Source of the DNA: JAJTHC01 sp044348005
GTDB taxonomy: Bacteria; Cyanobacteriota; Vampirovibrionia; Vampirovibrionales; JAJTHC01
Length of the DNA stretch: 44,250 nt
NCBI GenBank assembly: GCA_044348005.1
Contig: JBIKTR010000014.1
Location: 1 to 44,250, forward strand
Direction: 5' to 3'
Position numbers and translations under genes: made by a program
Shown here: positions 32,509 through 40,738 of the stretch, in pieces
How the letters are laid out: each line of letters begins with the position of its first letter
How positions within the stretch are numbered: the stretch's first letter is position 1
The notes under the pieces: generated by a model
Seen by the model: the letters and a program-made list of their open reading frames with translations, nothing else
What the model was told of the DNA's origin: nothing
Database searches by the model: none

Positions 32509-33684
32509 ATGACCTCCGAATACTCACTAGAATCTCTTGCCCAACGCATTGAAGGGGCGTTCGTCTTAGGCAAGGCCCACACGGGGGTGTCGGCCTTGGT
32601 GCATCCTGCGCTGGTGAAAGAGGCGTCTCACATGGCGTATGTTGCCAGTGAAGGGGCGTGGCAAGCGATTTTGGGTGGTGCAAGACTTGGCTTAGTCGAA
32701 AAAAGCCTCCCCATTCCTCCAGCCATTCAAGCCAAAATAGACGCAGACGAAGTGGCGTTACTGGTGGTGCCCAGAAGCCGTGTGGCACTGGCCGTGTTAC
32801 TCGATGTCTTTGAGCGTCGAGCCGTCTTAGAAGAAGGGATTCATCCACAGGCGTGGGTGCATCCCACCGCTTGCTTGGGGCAAGACGTCCGCATCGGGGC
32901 GTTTGCGTCCATTGGCGAACATAGCGTGATTGAAGACGGGGTGCAGATTTATGCCAACGTCACCGTGGGGGCGAATGTTCAGATCGGGGCGGGTTCGATT
33001 CTGTATTCGGGCGTGCGACTGGGCGATCGTTGTGAAGTCGGTAAGCGCTGTATTTTGCAACCCAATGCCGTGATCGGCGCGGACGGCTTTAGCTACGTCA
33101 CCCCCAAAGAAGCGCGCCATGAAAAGAACGCCCCCACTGATGCCACACAGAAAGTCGACGCCATTTTGCGGATTAACAGTGTGGGCACCGTGGTACTGGA
33201 AGACGAGGTCGAAGTGGGGGCGTGTAGCTGTATTGATCGAGGCACGTTGGCAGAAACACGCATCGGCAAAGGCACTAAAATAGACAACCTCACGCAAATT
33301 GGGCATAATAACCGTATTGGCGAACAATGCTTAATCGTCTCACAAGTGGGCATTGCGGGTAGTTGCAAGGTCGGCAATGGCGTGGTGATTGCGGGGCAAG
33401 TCGGGGTGGGAGACCACTTAAACATTGGGGACAATGCCATTGTCATGGCGTGTTCTGCCGTCATGCGAGACATTGATGCAGGCGCCATTATGCTTGGGGT
33501 GCCGGCGTTACCTCATAAAGAAGCCATGGCCAATATCGCGGCGATTATGAAATTAAGAGACGTCATTAAAGGGGTCAAAGGCATGCAAGCCAAGTTCAAA
33601 GACTTTGAAGAAAAAGCCCAACAACTTGATGCCTTGCTGGCTTTAGTCCCTGAAGAAATGAAGGCGTCGTTATCTAAAGAATAA
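32509..33684 (+). CDS. lpxD: UDP-3-O-acylglucosamine N-acyltransferase LpxD
   Basis: 391 aa, longer than usual (~340). Third step of lipid A synthesis: adds the N-linked hydroxyacyl chain to UDP-3-O-acylglucosamine, in the cytoplasm, as a trimer. An N-terminal uridine-binding domain, then the left-handed beta-helix of hexapeptide repeats (IGAFASIGEHSVIEDGVQIY onward), the signature CIDRGTLAETRIGKGTKIDN and catalytic His in TQIGHNNRIG. The segment after GFSYVTPKEA carries a ~12-residue insertion. The C-terminal ~60 residues are helical. AAGGAT lies upstream of the ATG. The 3' end overlaps rdgB (opposite strand) by 11 bp. No lpxC, lpxA or fabZ beside it. Confidence 0.93.
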   Translation: MTSEYSLESLAQRIEGAFVLGKAHTGVSALVHPALVKEASHMAYVASEGAWQAILGGARLGLVEKSLPIPPAIQAKIDADEVALLVVPRSRVALAVLLDVFERRAVLEEGIHPQAWVHPTACLGQDVRIGAFASIGEHSVIEDGVQIYANVTVGANVQIGAGSILYSGVRLGDRCEVGKRCILQPNAVIGADGFSYVTPKEARHEKNAPTDATQKVDAILRINSVGTVVLEDEVEVGACSCIDRGTLAETRIGKGTKIDNLTQIGHNNRIGEQCLIVSQVGIAGSCKVGNGVVIAGQVGVGDHLNIGDNAIVMACSAVMRDIDAGAIMLGVPALPHKEAMANIAAIMKLRDVIKGVKGMQAKFKDFEEKAQQLDALLALVPEEMKASLSKE

Positions 33685-34333
33685 GATCGCTTAAATATAT
33701 CCTAAGCTGTTCCAACGCCCGCCCCCGATGGCTAATCGCCGTCTTTTCAGCCATACTCAATTCCGCCATGGTCTGTGAAGAAACCTTCCCTTCTTCATCC
33801 ACATAATGCACCATCGGATCATAGCCAAAGCCGTTGGAACCGACCAGCGCCCCGTCTGAACGGATCCACAGGGGGCAAACCCCTTCAACCGAAAAAATCT
33901 GGCCCGTCGCCACTTCAATCAACGACATGGCACACACAAACCGCGCCTGCCGTTGAAGATGTTCCCCCAGCAAGTCGTAAATCCCACGACACCGATCCGC
34001 ATGAGTCGGCTGGCCTTCAAGCCAGCGATTCGAGCGAACCCCAGGGAAATCCGCCAACCCCTGATGCCCTGCTAAAGCTTCGACGATGAAGCCTGAATCG
34101 TCCCCAAGGGTGAAGGTGGCGTTTTGAGCGTGGGCTTCATCTAACACAAAACGTGCCTTAATTTCCGCATTGCCTAAAAACGTGGGGGCATTTTCTTCTA
34201 AGCCGTCTAAATGGGTGGCAGGCAAAACGGTGACGTCTAAACCAGACGCGTGAAAGAACGCTTGAATTTCTTCCACCTTATGCAAGTTCCCACTCGCCAG
34301 TAGAATCGTTAGCTTATTTTTTGGAGCATCCAT
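33674..34333 (-). CDS. rdgB: XTP/dITP diphosphatase (RdgB/HAM1 family)
   Basis: 219 aa. Hydrolyses non-canonical purine triphosphates (XTP, dITP) to monophosphates, cleaning the nucleotide pool. Motifs LLASGNLHKVEEI, GDDSGFIVEALAG with the catalytic Asp, GVRSNRW, GFGYDPMVH, and SHRGRALEQL at the end are conserved. GAAGG precedes the ATG. The start overlaps the end of the upstream methyltransferase gene by 25 bp, so the two are an operon. Confidence 0.94.
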   Translation of the reverse strand: MDAPKNKLTILLASGNLHKVEEIQAFFHASGLDVTVLPATHLDGLEENAPTFLGNAEIKARFVLDEAHAQNATFTLGDDSGFIVEALAGHQGLADFPGVRSNRWLEGQPTHADRCRGIYDLLGEHLQRQARFVCAMSLIEVATGQIFSVEGVCPLWIRSDGALVGSNGFGYDPMVHYVDEEGKVSSQTMAELSMAEKTAISHRGRALEQLRIYLSDLIL

Positions 34334-35160
34334 AGGAACCTTCTTTCTTCACCACATTTCATAAAATGGGTTTCGACTTCTAAAGCCTCTACATGACGAA
34401 GTAGGCCTTTCCCTTCAGGCAACTGGGCTTCTAGGGCGTCTAAAATGTGGCGTTGGGCGTGGACTTCAGCGTCACTTAAATTGCTGATGAGTAAAAATCC
34501 GTTCGATTTGAGCAAGTCCCACACCCCCCTAAAAAAGGCCTGCGGATCAAACGCCTGCTTCGGCAAGCCCCACGCCGTATGTTCTTTTTCTAGCACAAAG
34601 GGCAAAAAACAGCTCACTACATCCGCCGTGGCGGGATGCGTTTGGGCATAGTCGTTCACATCGCTTTCGACAAAATTGAGCGTCCCCAAGGCTTTTAAGG
34701 CAGGGGTTTCGGCAAAGGCTTGCACCAATCCACGGGCGTAATCGCCTCGGGTGTAGCCATCTAAATAATAACGAAACGGATCCATTTCAAGCCCTGTGAC
34801 CTGTACTTTTTCGCCCAATTGAGCCGCCACCGCCACACAAGCCCCTAAGGTGGCCCCGTTTTTAGAGCCCACATCCACCCAATGGCAGTTTAGGCGTGAA
34901 GGAATGGGGTGAGCTTCAAGCAGGGTAGCGATTTGATCCAACTGGTAGAGCGATTCAAGCTTCACCCACGCCCATGAATCAGGCAAGGCCTTAAAATGAG
35001 GAAAGGCTTCTAACAACTGCGTTTGGCGGAGGGTTAAATCAGGGTTCGACGGCTGGGTGTAGGCGGGGACATCAAGGTTCATCAACCACTGTTCAGGCGA
35101 AACGGCTCGTTTGAAGGGGCAGAGGGCTTGGCGAATTTTCCAGTGAAGCAGGTCGAACAT
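34309..35160 (-). CDS. Class I SAM-dependent methyltransferase, substrate unknown
   Basis: 283 aa. Motif I CHWVDVGSKNGATLGACVAV (~92-110) and an acidic loop (TGLEMDPFRYYLDG) match SAM binding; LNFVESDVNDYA is motif II-like and DVVSCFLPFVLEKEH the catalytic region, FLLISNLSD the strand after it. No target-specific signature is visible. It is translated just upstream of rdgB with overlapping ends. AAAAGGAC lies 12 bp before the ATG. Could act on a small molecule, protein or RNA. Confidence 0.8.
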   Translation of the reverse strand: MFDLLHWKIRQALCPFKRAVSPEQWLMNLDVPAYTQPSNPDLTLRQTQLLEAFPHFKALPDSWAWVKLESLYQLDQIATLLEAHPIPSRLNCHWVDVGSKNGATLGACVAVAAQLGEKVQVTGLEMDPFRYYLDGYTRGDYARGLVQAFAETPALKALGTLNFVESDVNDYAQTHPATADVVSCFLPFVLEKEHTAWGLPKQAFDPQAFFRGVWDLLKSNGFLLISNLSDAEVHAQRHILDALEAQLPEGKGLLRHVEALEVETHFMKCGEERRFLWMLQKIS

Positions 35161-35214
35161 CGATTAATTAGTCCTTTTAAGTCTCATAACACTTTCGGAC
35201 ACTGTTTAAACAGA

Positions 35215-35426
35215 CGTCAACGCACTAAATGCGAGGCTTCCGAGACATTTTGCGGACGTCGTGCAAAGGAATGATGCGAGGAGGTGGGGTTTTAGGGGGG
35301 ATTTTCAAGGGGGGACGAAGGGGAGGAGAAACGCAATACGTCCTTCCCCGTCCCCCCCTTGAACCGCCTTTAGAGGTGTTTCGGAGAACCTTTGTGCGAG
35401 CAAAGGTCTCTGACAACACCAGCTAA
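35215..35426 (-). repeat. ~210-bp dispersed structured repeat, copy 2 (inverted)
   Basis: Reverse-complement copy of 32251-32458, from CGTCAACGCACTAAATGCG to CAACACCAGCT, very close in sequence. It lies between the methyltransferase and the P-loop gene; the two copies face each other around lpxD-rdgB-methyltransferase. CACCAGCTAAAAACGGAGC just past its end is a copy of the 33-bp box of the composite repeat. Confidence 0.9.
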
Positions 35427-35449
35427 AAACGGAGCTAGAAACCTTCCAT

Positions 35450-35479
35450 TTGACCAAAAGTCTTCAAAAGGCTTACAAT
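35450..35479 (+). promoter_or_regulatory. Promoter for the P-loop gene
   Basis: TTGACC and TACAAT with 18 bp between them, directly after the repeat copy and 55 bp before the start codon. Confidence 0.6.
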
Positions 35480-35533
35480 AAGACTATATCACAAGTGGGA
35501 TAAAAGGTTTTCAGATGTCCACAATCGGTTCAC

Positions 35534-36322
35534 ATGGCAAACGATAAAGTGCTCACCAGCGTACTGGTGGTGGCGGGGGAAACCGGCAGCGGGAAATCCA
35601 CCTTCATTGAAGGGCTTTTTAGCCTCATGCAACATTGCCAACAACCCACGCTGTGGGTGGACACCACCGTCGATTGTGGCATTTTACGCAAGCTAAAAGG
35701 CGAAGCCTCGCTCAAGGCGTTTCAAGGGGCGTCCTTGTATGAAACCTTGGTGCAGTGGCAGGCCAATAAGGTGACCCCCAGCGCTGAAGTGGACTGGCAC
35801 TTGGCGGAAACGCCCTACCTGATTCAAGGGGTGCATGAAGGCTTGAGCCTTTACCCCAGCCAGCAAGACGCCCACCTGATTGAAGCCACCGATGCTCTGC
35901 TTGCGGATGCGGGCATCCAAAAAGCCTTGCGATACGGGTGGCCTCGATTGCTGGCGAAGAACTTTCGTTATGTGGTGATGAATGTGAGCGATGTAAGCTT
36001 GGTAGAAGCCCTATTGCCCCACTTGAATGTGAACCTGATTTACTTGACCACCCCCACACAAGTGGCGGACACCGACACCCTGTACGCGTTTACGTGTTTA
36101 GGGCAATGGCATTCCTTGAATGTGTTGATGACCCAAGCCCCGCCTCGCTCGAGTTTAGATGAATCGTGGCAAGACTGGTTTGTGAACTATCCGAGTTGGT
36201 TATTTTTGGGGCGCTTGCCGTATTTTTCAAGCGATGCAGACTGGCATTTGCAGTATCAAGACCAGCTCCGTACGAACTTGGCCCGACTCAACTGGGACGC
36301 CGTAGCGTTGTTGAAGGGCTAG
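35534..36322 (+). CDS. MinD/ParA-like P-loop ATPase, function unknown
   Basis: 262 aa. Walker A AGETGSGKST (~14-23) follows the hydrophobic strand SVLVVAG; LWVDTTVDCGIL (~40-52) and VNLIYLTTPTQVADT (~155-170) sit where MinD/ParA proteins have their switch and strand motifs. The typical KGGxGKT lysine is replaced by a plain P-loop. No membrane helix. No partner gene (ParB, MinE) is adjacent. The ATG at 35534 has no clear ribosome site; a short frame with AAAAGG starts at 35515 and overlaps it. Confidence 0.6.
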   Translation: MANDKVLTSVLVVAGETGSGKSTFIEGLFSLMQHCQQPTLWVDTTVDCGILRKLKGEASLKAFQGASLYETLVQWQANKVTPSAEVDWHLAETPYLIQGVHEGLSLYPSQQDAHLIEATDALLADAGIQKALRYGWPRLLAKNFRYVVMNVSDVSLVEALLPHLNVNLIYLTTPTQVADTDTLYAFTCLGQWHSLNVLMTQAPPRSSLDESWQDWFVNYPSWLFLGRLPYFSSDADWHLQYQDQLRTNLARLNWDAVALLKG

Positions 36323-36457
36323 AGATTAAGCGGGGTGTTCTTGAATCACTCTAGGCTCCTAGCGGATCCTTCCCTTGAGATAAGACGGCGTGTTCAGCCT
36401 TCAAAACCGTCAAATAAAAGGACCATAGGTGTGAGAACTGTTCTTCTAGTTAATACT

Positions 36458-36775
36458 CTAGTCTTGAAACGGAGCTAGTCTAGGTAGTGTTTCGTTATAA
36501 ATTTCTTGTAATCTTTCCAAGATCCCAATGGCTTTATCAGGTAAATCCACAGTGGACAAAGGATTCGGTTCAGGAGACGAATCAGCCGTTGCTATTATAT
36601 TCAACCTACGATTGTTTGCTGGGTCCAGTGCTGCCGTAAAGGGATCACCAAACCCTTCAAGACGCTTGATATAATCATTAAATACTTTTTGTAGTGGGTT
36701 TCTAGCCCCCTCTTCTTCCAATTGTAAAGCCGTTTCAAAGTTTTGGCGAAGTGTTGCTTCAACTCCCTCACTCAT
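36458..36775 (-). CDS. Small acidic protein of unknown function
   Basis: 105 aa; AAGGGTGG precedes the ATG, which supports translation. Mostly helical, with a polar middle (PANNRRLNIIATADSSPEPNP). Not recognised. It stands alone between convergent P-loop and divergent glcE genes. The 299 bp upstream (36776-37074) show no gene; they must hold the divergent promoters of this gene and glcE. Confidence 0.6.
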   Translation of the reverse strand: MSEGVEATLRQNFETALQLEEEGARNPLQKVFNDYIKRLEGFGDPFTAALDPANNRRLNIIATADSSPEPNPLSTVDLPDKAIGILERLQEIYNETLPRLAPFQD

Positions 36776-37074
36776 TTTCCACCCTTGCCGTTGTTGTTGA
36801 GCGGAATAGGCTGGTCGGCTATTGGCTATATTAGTTGTAGTGGGGGGGTAAATGAGGCTGTTGTTCGTAACATGGGGGGTTCCTTTTGGGTTTAGGGTAA
36901 ATAAAGTGACTAAACGGTTCGCTTCTATTCAAGCGTACACGTTCATAAAACAGCGTCAAGAAAAACTTGTGCGTTTTTCACCCCACACCAGCACATCTCC
37001 CCCTAAATTGTTACATTTCTTTGTGTTACACTGGGCTTAACACACCCCCCCGAAAAAATGGAAGAAGCCCCCTG

Positions 37075-37983
37075 ATGACGTCCTCTCTGCCCCCACGTCA
37101 AGCGCTAAGCGCCCCCGCCCAACGCGCCTTTCAAGACGCCGTGCATCAGCATACCGTGGCGGTGGCCTCGCCCTTTCTACCGCCTGTGGCCACTGTGTTT
37201 GACGTCTGGTCTCACGTCGTTCACACTCAAGAAGAATACAACGAAGGGGCCTTTCACCACTGGCCCGAAGAATTCGTGGCGTACTTGCCCACCCACTGGA
37301 CGCTGGCCCAACTACACGCCCACTTGGCCATGCACGCTCAAACGCTCCATGTGAACTTCCCCCCCCATTGGACGCTGGCCCAAGCCGTGGTCTACGCCCC
37401 CACTTTAGCGTCGGATGCGTGGCAAATGCCCCTGCGTCAGTGCGTGCTGGGCTTGCATTGGTTGAATGTTCAAGGGCAAATTATCAGCTCTGGCGGAAGA
37501 GTCCTGAAAAATGTGACGGGCTATGACCTGCATCGCCTGCATGTGGGCTTTCACGGCACGCTGGGCCTCCCCATTGGGGTGTGTTTAAGAACCGCCCCCT
37601 TGCCCAAGGACCCACAACGCCATTTCCGCTGGGAGACCCCTCACCCCGCGTTTCACTTACTCGAACAACGGCTCAAAATGGCCCCCCCTACGGGCTTAAA
37701 AGCCTTAATCTATCATGAAGAAACCGCTTATCTCACCTGGCAAGGAAGCGATGAGCTGCTAGAAACCTGCTTTGTGGGACTCCCTTTAAACGAGCAGGCT
37801 CACGCGTTTACAGAGCCGTTATCCCCCTTGTGGGCAGGGGAAGAGGCGTCGTTGTGGCCAGCCCAACTCCCCCAAGCCTTGTGGCAACAGTGGCGGGACT
37901 TGCGTCGTGCGTGGGGGATTGCCCCTCACCAACTGCGTTCCCCCTACTTTGATGAAGAGGTGTACCATGCCGAACACGCCTAA
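37075..37983 (+). CDS. glcE: GlcE-like FAD-binding subunit of glycolate oxidase
   Basis: 302 aa from ATG 37075 (GGAAGAAG upstream). The core SSGGRVLKNVTGYDLHRL is the GlcE FAD-domain signature, followed by HVGFHGTLGLPIGV; RQCVLGLHWL replaces the usual RDxVLG. The N-terminal PP-loop with the RGGGT motif is not present, and the family is usually ~350 aa, so the FAD site may be partly degenerate. With GlcF and the catalytic GlcD it oxidises glycolate to glyoxylate at the membrane. It overlaps glcF by 17 bp. glcD is not in the window. Confidence 0.75.
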   Translation: MTSSLPPRQALSAPAQRAFQDAVHQHTVAVASPFLPPVATVFDVWSHVVHTQEEYNEGAFHHWPEEFVAYLPTHWTLAQLHAHLAMHAQTLHVNFPPHWTLAQAVVYAPTLASDAWQMPLRQCVLGLHWLNVQGQIISSGGRVLKNVTGYDLHRLHVGFHGTLGLPIGVCLRTAPLPKDPQRHFRWETPHPAFHLLEQRLKMAPPTGLKALIYHEETAYLTWQGSDELLETCFVGLPLNEQAHAFTEPLSPLWAGEEASLWPAQLPQALWQQWRDLRRAWGIAPHQLRSPYFDEEVYHAEHA

Positions 37984-39229
37984 GCCCCCCATCACTCCCC
38001 TTGAAAAAGCCTTTGAAGCCTGCATTCATTGTGGTATGTGCCTCAGTGCCTGCCCAACTTACGTCCACACGGGTGATGAATCCCAAAGCCCGCGAGGGCG
38101 CATCCACCTCAGTCAAGCCGTGCATGACGGGCGTTTGCTCTTGGCGGACTTAGTGCCTGCCCTTGAAAGTTGCTTGGGCTGTTTGGCGTGTGAAACGGCG
38201 TGTCCGTCTCAAGTGAAGTATCACGACGTGTTAGAAGCCGGCCGTTTGGCCATGCACGCCAAGGGGCTCGGGCGTTTTAGTCGCTTGGCGCAAATGATGC
38301 AAGCCGTCTTAAAGCAAGACGCGCTCTTAAACCTGATCGTAAAAGCGATGCAACTGGGCGATGCCTTAGGCCTTCGCTCGATGGTGCAAGCCTCGTGGAT
38401 GCCTGACTTTATCTCGCAAAAAACACGCTTTTGGATGCCTCTACCCCAAGAAAGGCTCGATGCAGGTCTCACACAGGTGGATCCTGACGCGGAACTGGCC
38501 TTACACTTGGGCTGTGTGATGAAACACCTGATGCCTGACGTGCATAATGCGTGTGTCCATGTTCTTACGGCGATGGGCTTTACGATCACGAAAAGCCCGC
38601 TGGGCTGTTGTGGGGCGTTGGCGTCTCATCATGGGCTTGCGCAAGAAACGCAGGCCTGCTTGAAGGAAAATGCCCGCGCGTGGGAGGCCTCTCCCCCGCA
38701 AATCACGCTTTCTAACGCGGGGGGCTGTGGTGCCATGCTCAAAGCCTATGCCCATGTGGGCGAAACGCTTGGCTTAAAGGAACTCCACCCCGTGCTCAGC
38801 GAACTGGCCGCCGCCACTGAAGACATTCATGCGTTTATAGAAAAACATCACGAGCGCTTGCCTGCTTTGGCCTTGCCCACGCCTCTGGTGGTGACGTATC
38901 AGGCGTCTTGTCATCTCCTACACGGCCAAGGCATTGGCCATGAGCCTTTACACTTGCTTGAGCAGGTTAAACATCTGACGCTTGTCCCCATGCAAAATGC
39001 AAGCGGTTGCTGTGGAAGTGCGGGCATCTATAATTTAGAACACCCTGAAATGGCCCAAAAAATTGCACAGGAAAAGGTGCAAGCCCTTTTAGCCACAGGC
39101 GCGGATGTGGTGGTCGTGGGTAATCCCGGATGCCTCATTCAGCTAAAAGCATCACTGGCCGTATATGCCCCCACCGCCCAAATAGCGGTTTTGCATCCCC
39201 TGCAAGTGTTAAGCCAAGCCTTGCCTTAG
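37967..39229 (+). CDS. glcF: Glycolate oxidase iron-sulfur subunit GlcF
   Basis: 420 aa from ATG 37967 (AGAGG upstream). Two 4Fe-4S sites: CIHCGMCLSACPTY (C19, 22, 25, 29) and CLGCLACETACPS (C69, 72, 75, 79). Two CCG domains follow, containing SPLGCCGALASHHG and ASGCCGSAGIYNLE, plus NAGGCGAML. This is the standard GlcF layout, passing electrons from the flavin subunits to quinone. Growth on glycolate, a common algal exudate, would fit a predator or commensal of algae, but this is inference. Confidence 0.92.
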   Translation: MPNTPKPPITPLEKAFEACIHCGMCLSACPTYVHTGDESQSPRGRIHLSQAVHDGRLLLADLVPALESCLGCLACETACPSQVKYHDVLEAGRLAMHAKGLGRFSRLAQMMQAVLKQDALLNLIVKAMQLGDALGLRSMVQASWMPDFISQKTRFWMPLPQERLDAGLTQVDPDAELALHLGCVMKHLMPDVHNACVHVLTAMGFTITKSPLGCCGALASHHGLAQETQACLKENARAWEASPPQITLSNAGGCGAMLKAYAHVGETLGLKELHPVLSELAAATEDIHAFIEKHHERLPALALPTPLVVTYQASCHLLHGQGIGHEPLHLLEQVKHLTLVPMQNASGCCGSAGIYNLEHPEMAQKIAQEKVQALLATGADVVVVGNPGCLIQLKASLAVYAPTAQIAVLHPLQVLSQALP

Positions 39230-39265
39230 GGGGTTTCATCTATCAAACACTATATCTAGCGGATA

Positions 39266-40111
39266 CTATATTATAGCATCTAAACCCAAATCAATGGGAG
39301 GGGCCGCAAGCGTGATTTGACTCGTGGAAATGACATCCACCCCCGTTTGAGCGTAAGCCTTGACGTTGGCCAGCGTAATGCCCCCCGAAACTTCAACAAC
39401 GGCTTGCCCAGCAATGATCCGTACCGCTTCTTGAACTTCTTCTAGGGTCATGTTGTCCAACAAAATGACTTCGGCCTTGGCTTCTAAGGCCAACGGCACT
39501 TGTGCCAACTGATCGCATTCAATTTCCACTTTCGCGGTATGGGCCAAGCGTTGACGCACCATCGCCGTGAGTTCATTCAAGGGAAGCACCACCGATTGAG
39601 TGAGGGTGTCTTTCAGCATGGCCGTGTGGCTTAAATTATAACGATGCGAGCCCCCCCCCCCATGCAAGACGGCTTGCTGTTGCAAAAAACGCCAGCCCCC
39701 CACTGTTTTTCGGGTATGCACCACTTTGGTGGACGTTCCCTGTAACGCTTGAACAAAGGCGTGGGTGAGGGTAGCCACCCCACAGAGCTGTTGTAACACG
39801 TTTAAGGCACTGCGTTCTAAGGCCAATACATCCAACAGCGTGCCGTGAAGTTCCGCAATGGGCTGATACGCGTCAAAAAGGGCACCCTCCGCCAAAAAAG
39901 GCTTCAACTGCACCTTGAATCCTCCCAAGCGAATCAGGGCTTCTACGGCGTTTAAGCCACTTAACACGCCCGCTTGACGAGGCATGATGTGAAAACGCGC
40001 TTGAACGTCCCCCAACGCCTGTTGCAAGGATTCTCCCAACACATCTCCTTGCCCCAAGTCTTCTTCTAGGGTCAGTTTCAACAGCAATTCCACATTAGGG
40101 GGTAAAAACAT
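39266..40111 (-). CDS. nadC: Nicotinate-nucleotide diphosphorylase (carboxylating)
   Basis: 281 aa. Converts quinolinate and PRPP to nicotinate mononucleotide in NAD synthesis. Conserved TRKTVGGWRFLQQQAVLHGG and SHRYNLSHTAMLKD bind substrate; KVEIECDQL, VILLDNMTLEEV and VEVSGGITLANV are the alpha/beta-barrel motifs, and GVDVISTSQITLAAPPIDL ends the barrel. 43 bp after ndk on the same strand. No nadA or nadB nearby. Confidence 0.95.
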   Translation of the reverse strand: MFLPPNVELLLKLTLEEDLGQGDVLGESLQQALGDVQARFHIMPRQAGVLSGLNAVEALIRLGGFKVQLKPFLAEGALFDAYQPIAELHGTLLDVLALERSALNVLQQLCGVATLTHAFVQALQGTSTKVVHTRKTVGGWRFLQQQAVLHGGGGSHRYNLSHTAMLKDTLTQSVVLPLNELTAMVRQRLAHTAKVEIECDQLAQVPLALEAKAEVILLDNMTLEEVQEAVRIIAGQAVVEVSGGITLANVKAYAQTGVDVISTSQITLAAPPIDLGLDAII

Positions 40112-40154
40112 ACCGTGCCCTCTTTTTTATTCGTGCCTTTGACGGGTGCTTCAC

Positions 40155-40622
40155 TTACAACAGGCCAGGAACAATCCACTTGTCAATGTCTCGGTGCCAA
40201 CCGCTTAAAATCTCTTCAGGTTTGAAGTACAGGGCCATTTCACGCAAGGCACTTTCAGGCGAATCGCATCCGTGAATAATGTTACGCTGAGGCGCCTGCC
40301 CAAAATCAAAGCGAATGGTACCGGGTTCCGCCTTTTCAGGATCCGTATTACCAATGACACGGCGACAAACGGCAATGGCATCTCGCCCTTCCCACACCAT
40401 GGCAATCACAGGGCCACTGGTAATGAAGTTCACCAAACCGGGGTAAAAATCCTTGCCAATGTGTTCCGCATAATGTTGAGCCGCCAGGGCTTCGTCGACT
40501 TTCACCATTTTAAGGGCCACCAGTTTTAAGCCTTTTTGTTCAAAACGATGCAGAATATCCGCGGTTAGGCCGCGTTGAACGGCATCGGGCTTTAGGGCCA
40601 CAAAACTTTGTTGTAGGGTCAT
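40155..40622 (-). CDS. ndk: Nucleoside diphosphate kinase
   Basis: 155 aa. Transfers gamma-phosphates between nucleoside tri- and diphosphates through a phosphohistidine. KPDAVQRGL at the N-terminus, GPVIAMVWEG, and the active site NIIHGCDS with His117; most family members have HGSDS, so Ser is replaced by Cys here. Ends in the usual W(I/Y)xPG-like DKWIVPGLL. A promoter-like TACACT (revcomp 40661-40666) sits inside the 6-bp inverted repeat ACACTA...TAGTGT at 40649-40665. Confidence 0.95.
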   Translation of the reverse strand: MTLQQSFVALKPDAVQRGLTADILHRFEQKGLKLVALKMVKVDEALAAQHYAEHIGKDFYPGLVNFITSGPVIAMVWEGRDAIAVCRRVIGNTDPEKAEPGTIRFDFGQAPQRNIIHGCDSPESALREMALYFKPEEILSGWHRDIDKWIVPGLL

Positions 40623-40738
40623 CGGGTTTTTTACCTCTTACCAATAGAACACTAGGCTCTAGTGTAACACGATTTAATGGTTTGGGGTTAATGTGTTAGG
40701 GGCATAATTACACCCCCCTCAACGACTATTTATACCGT

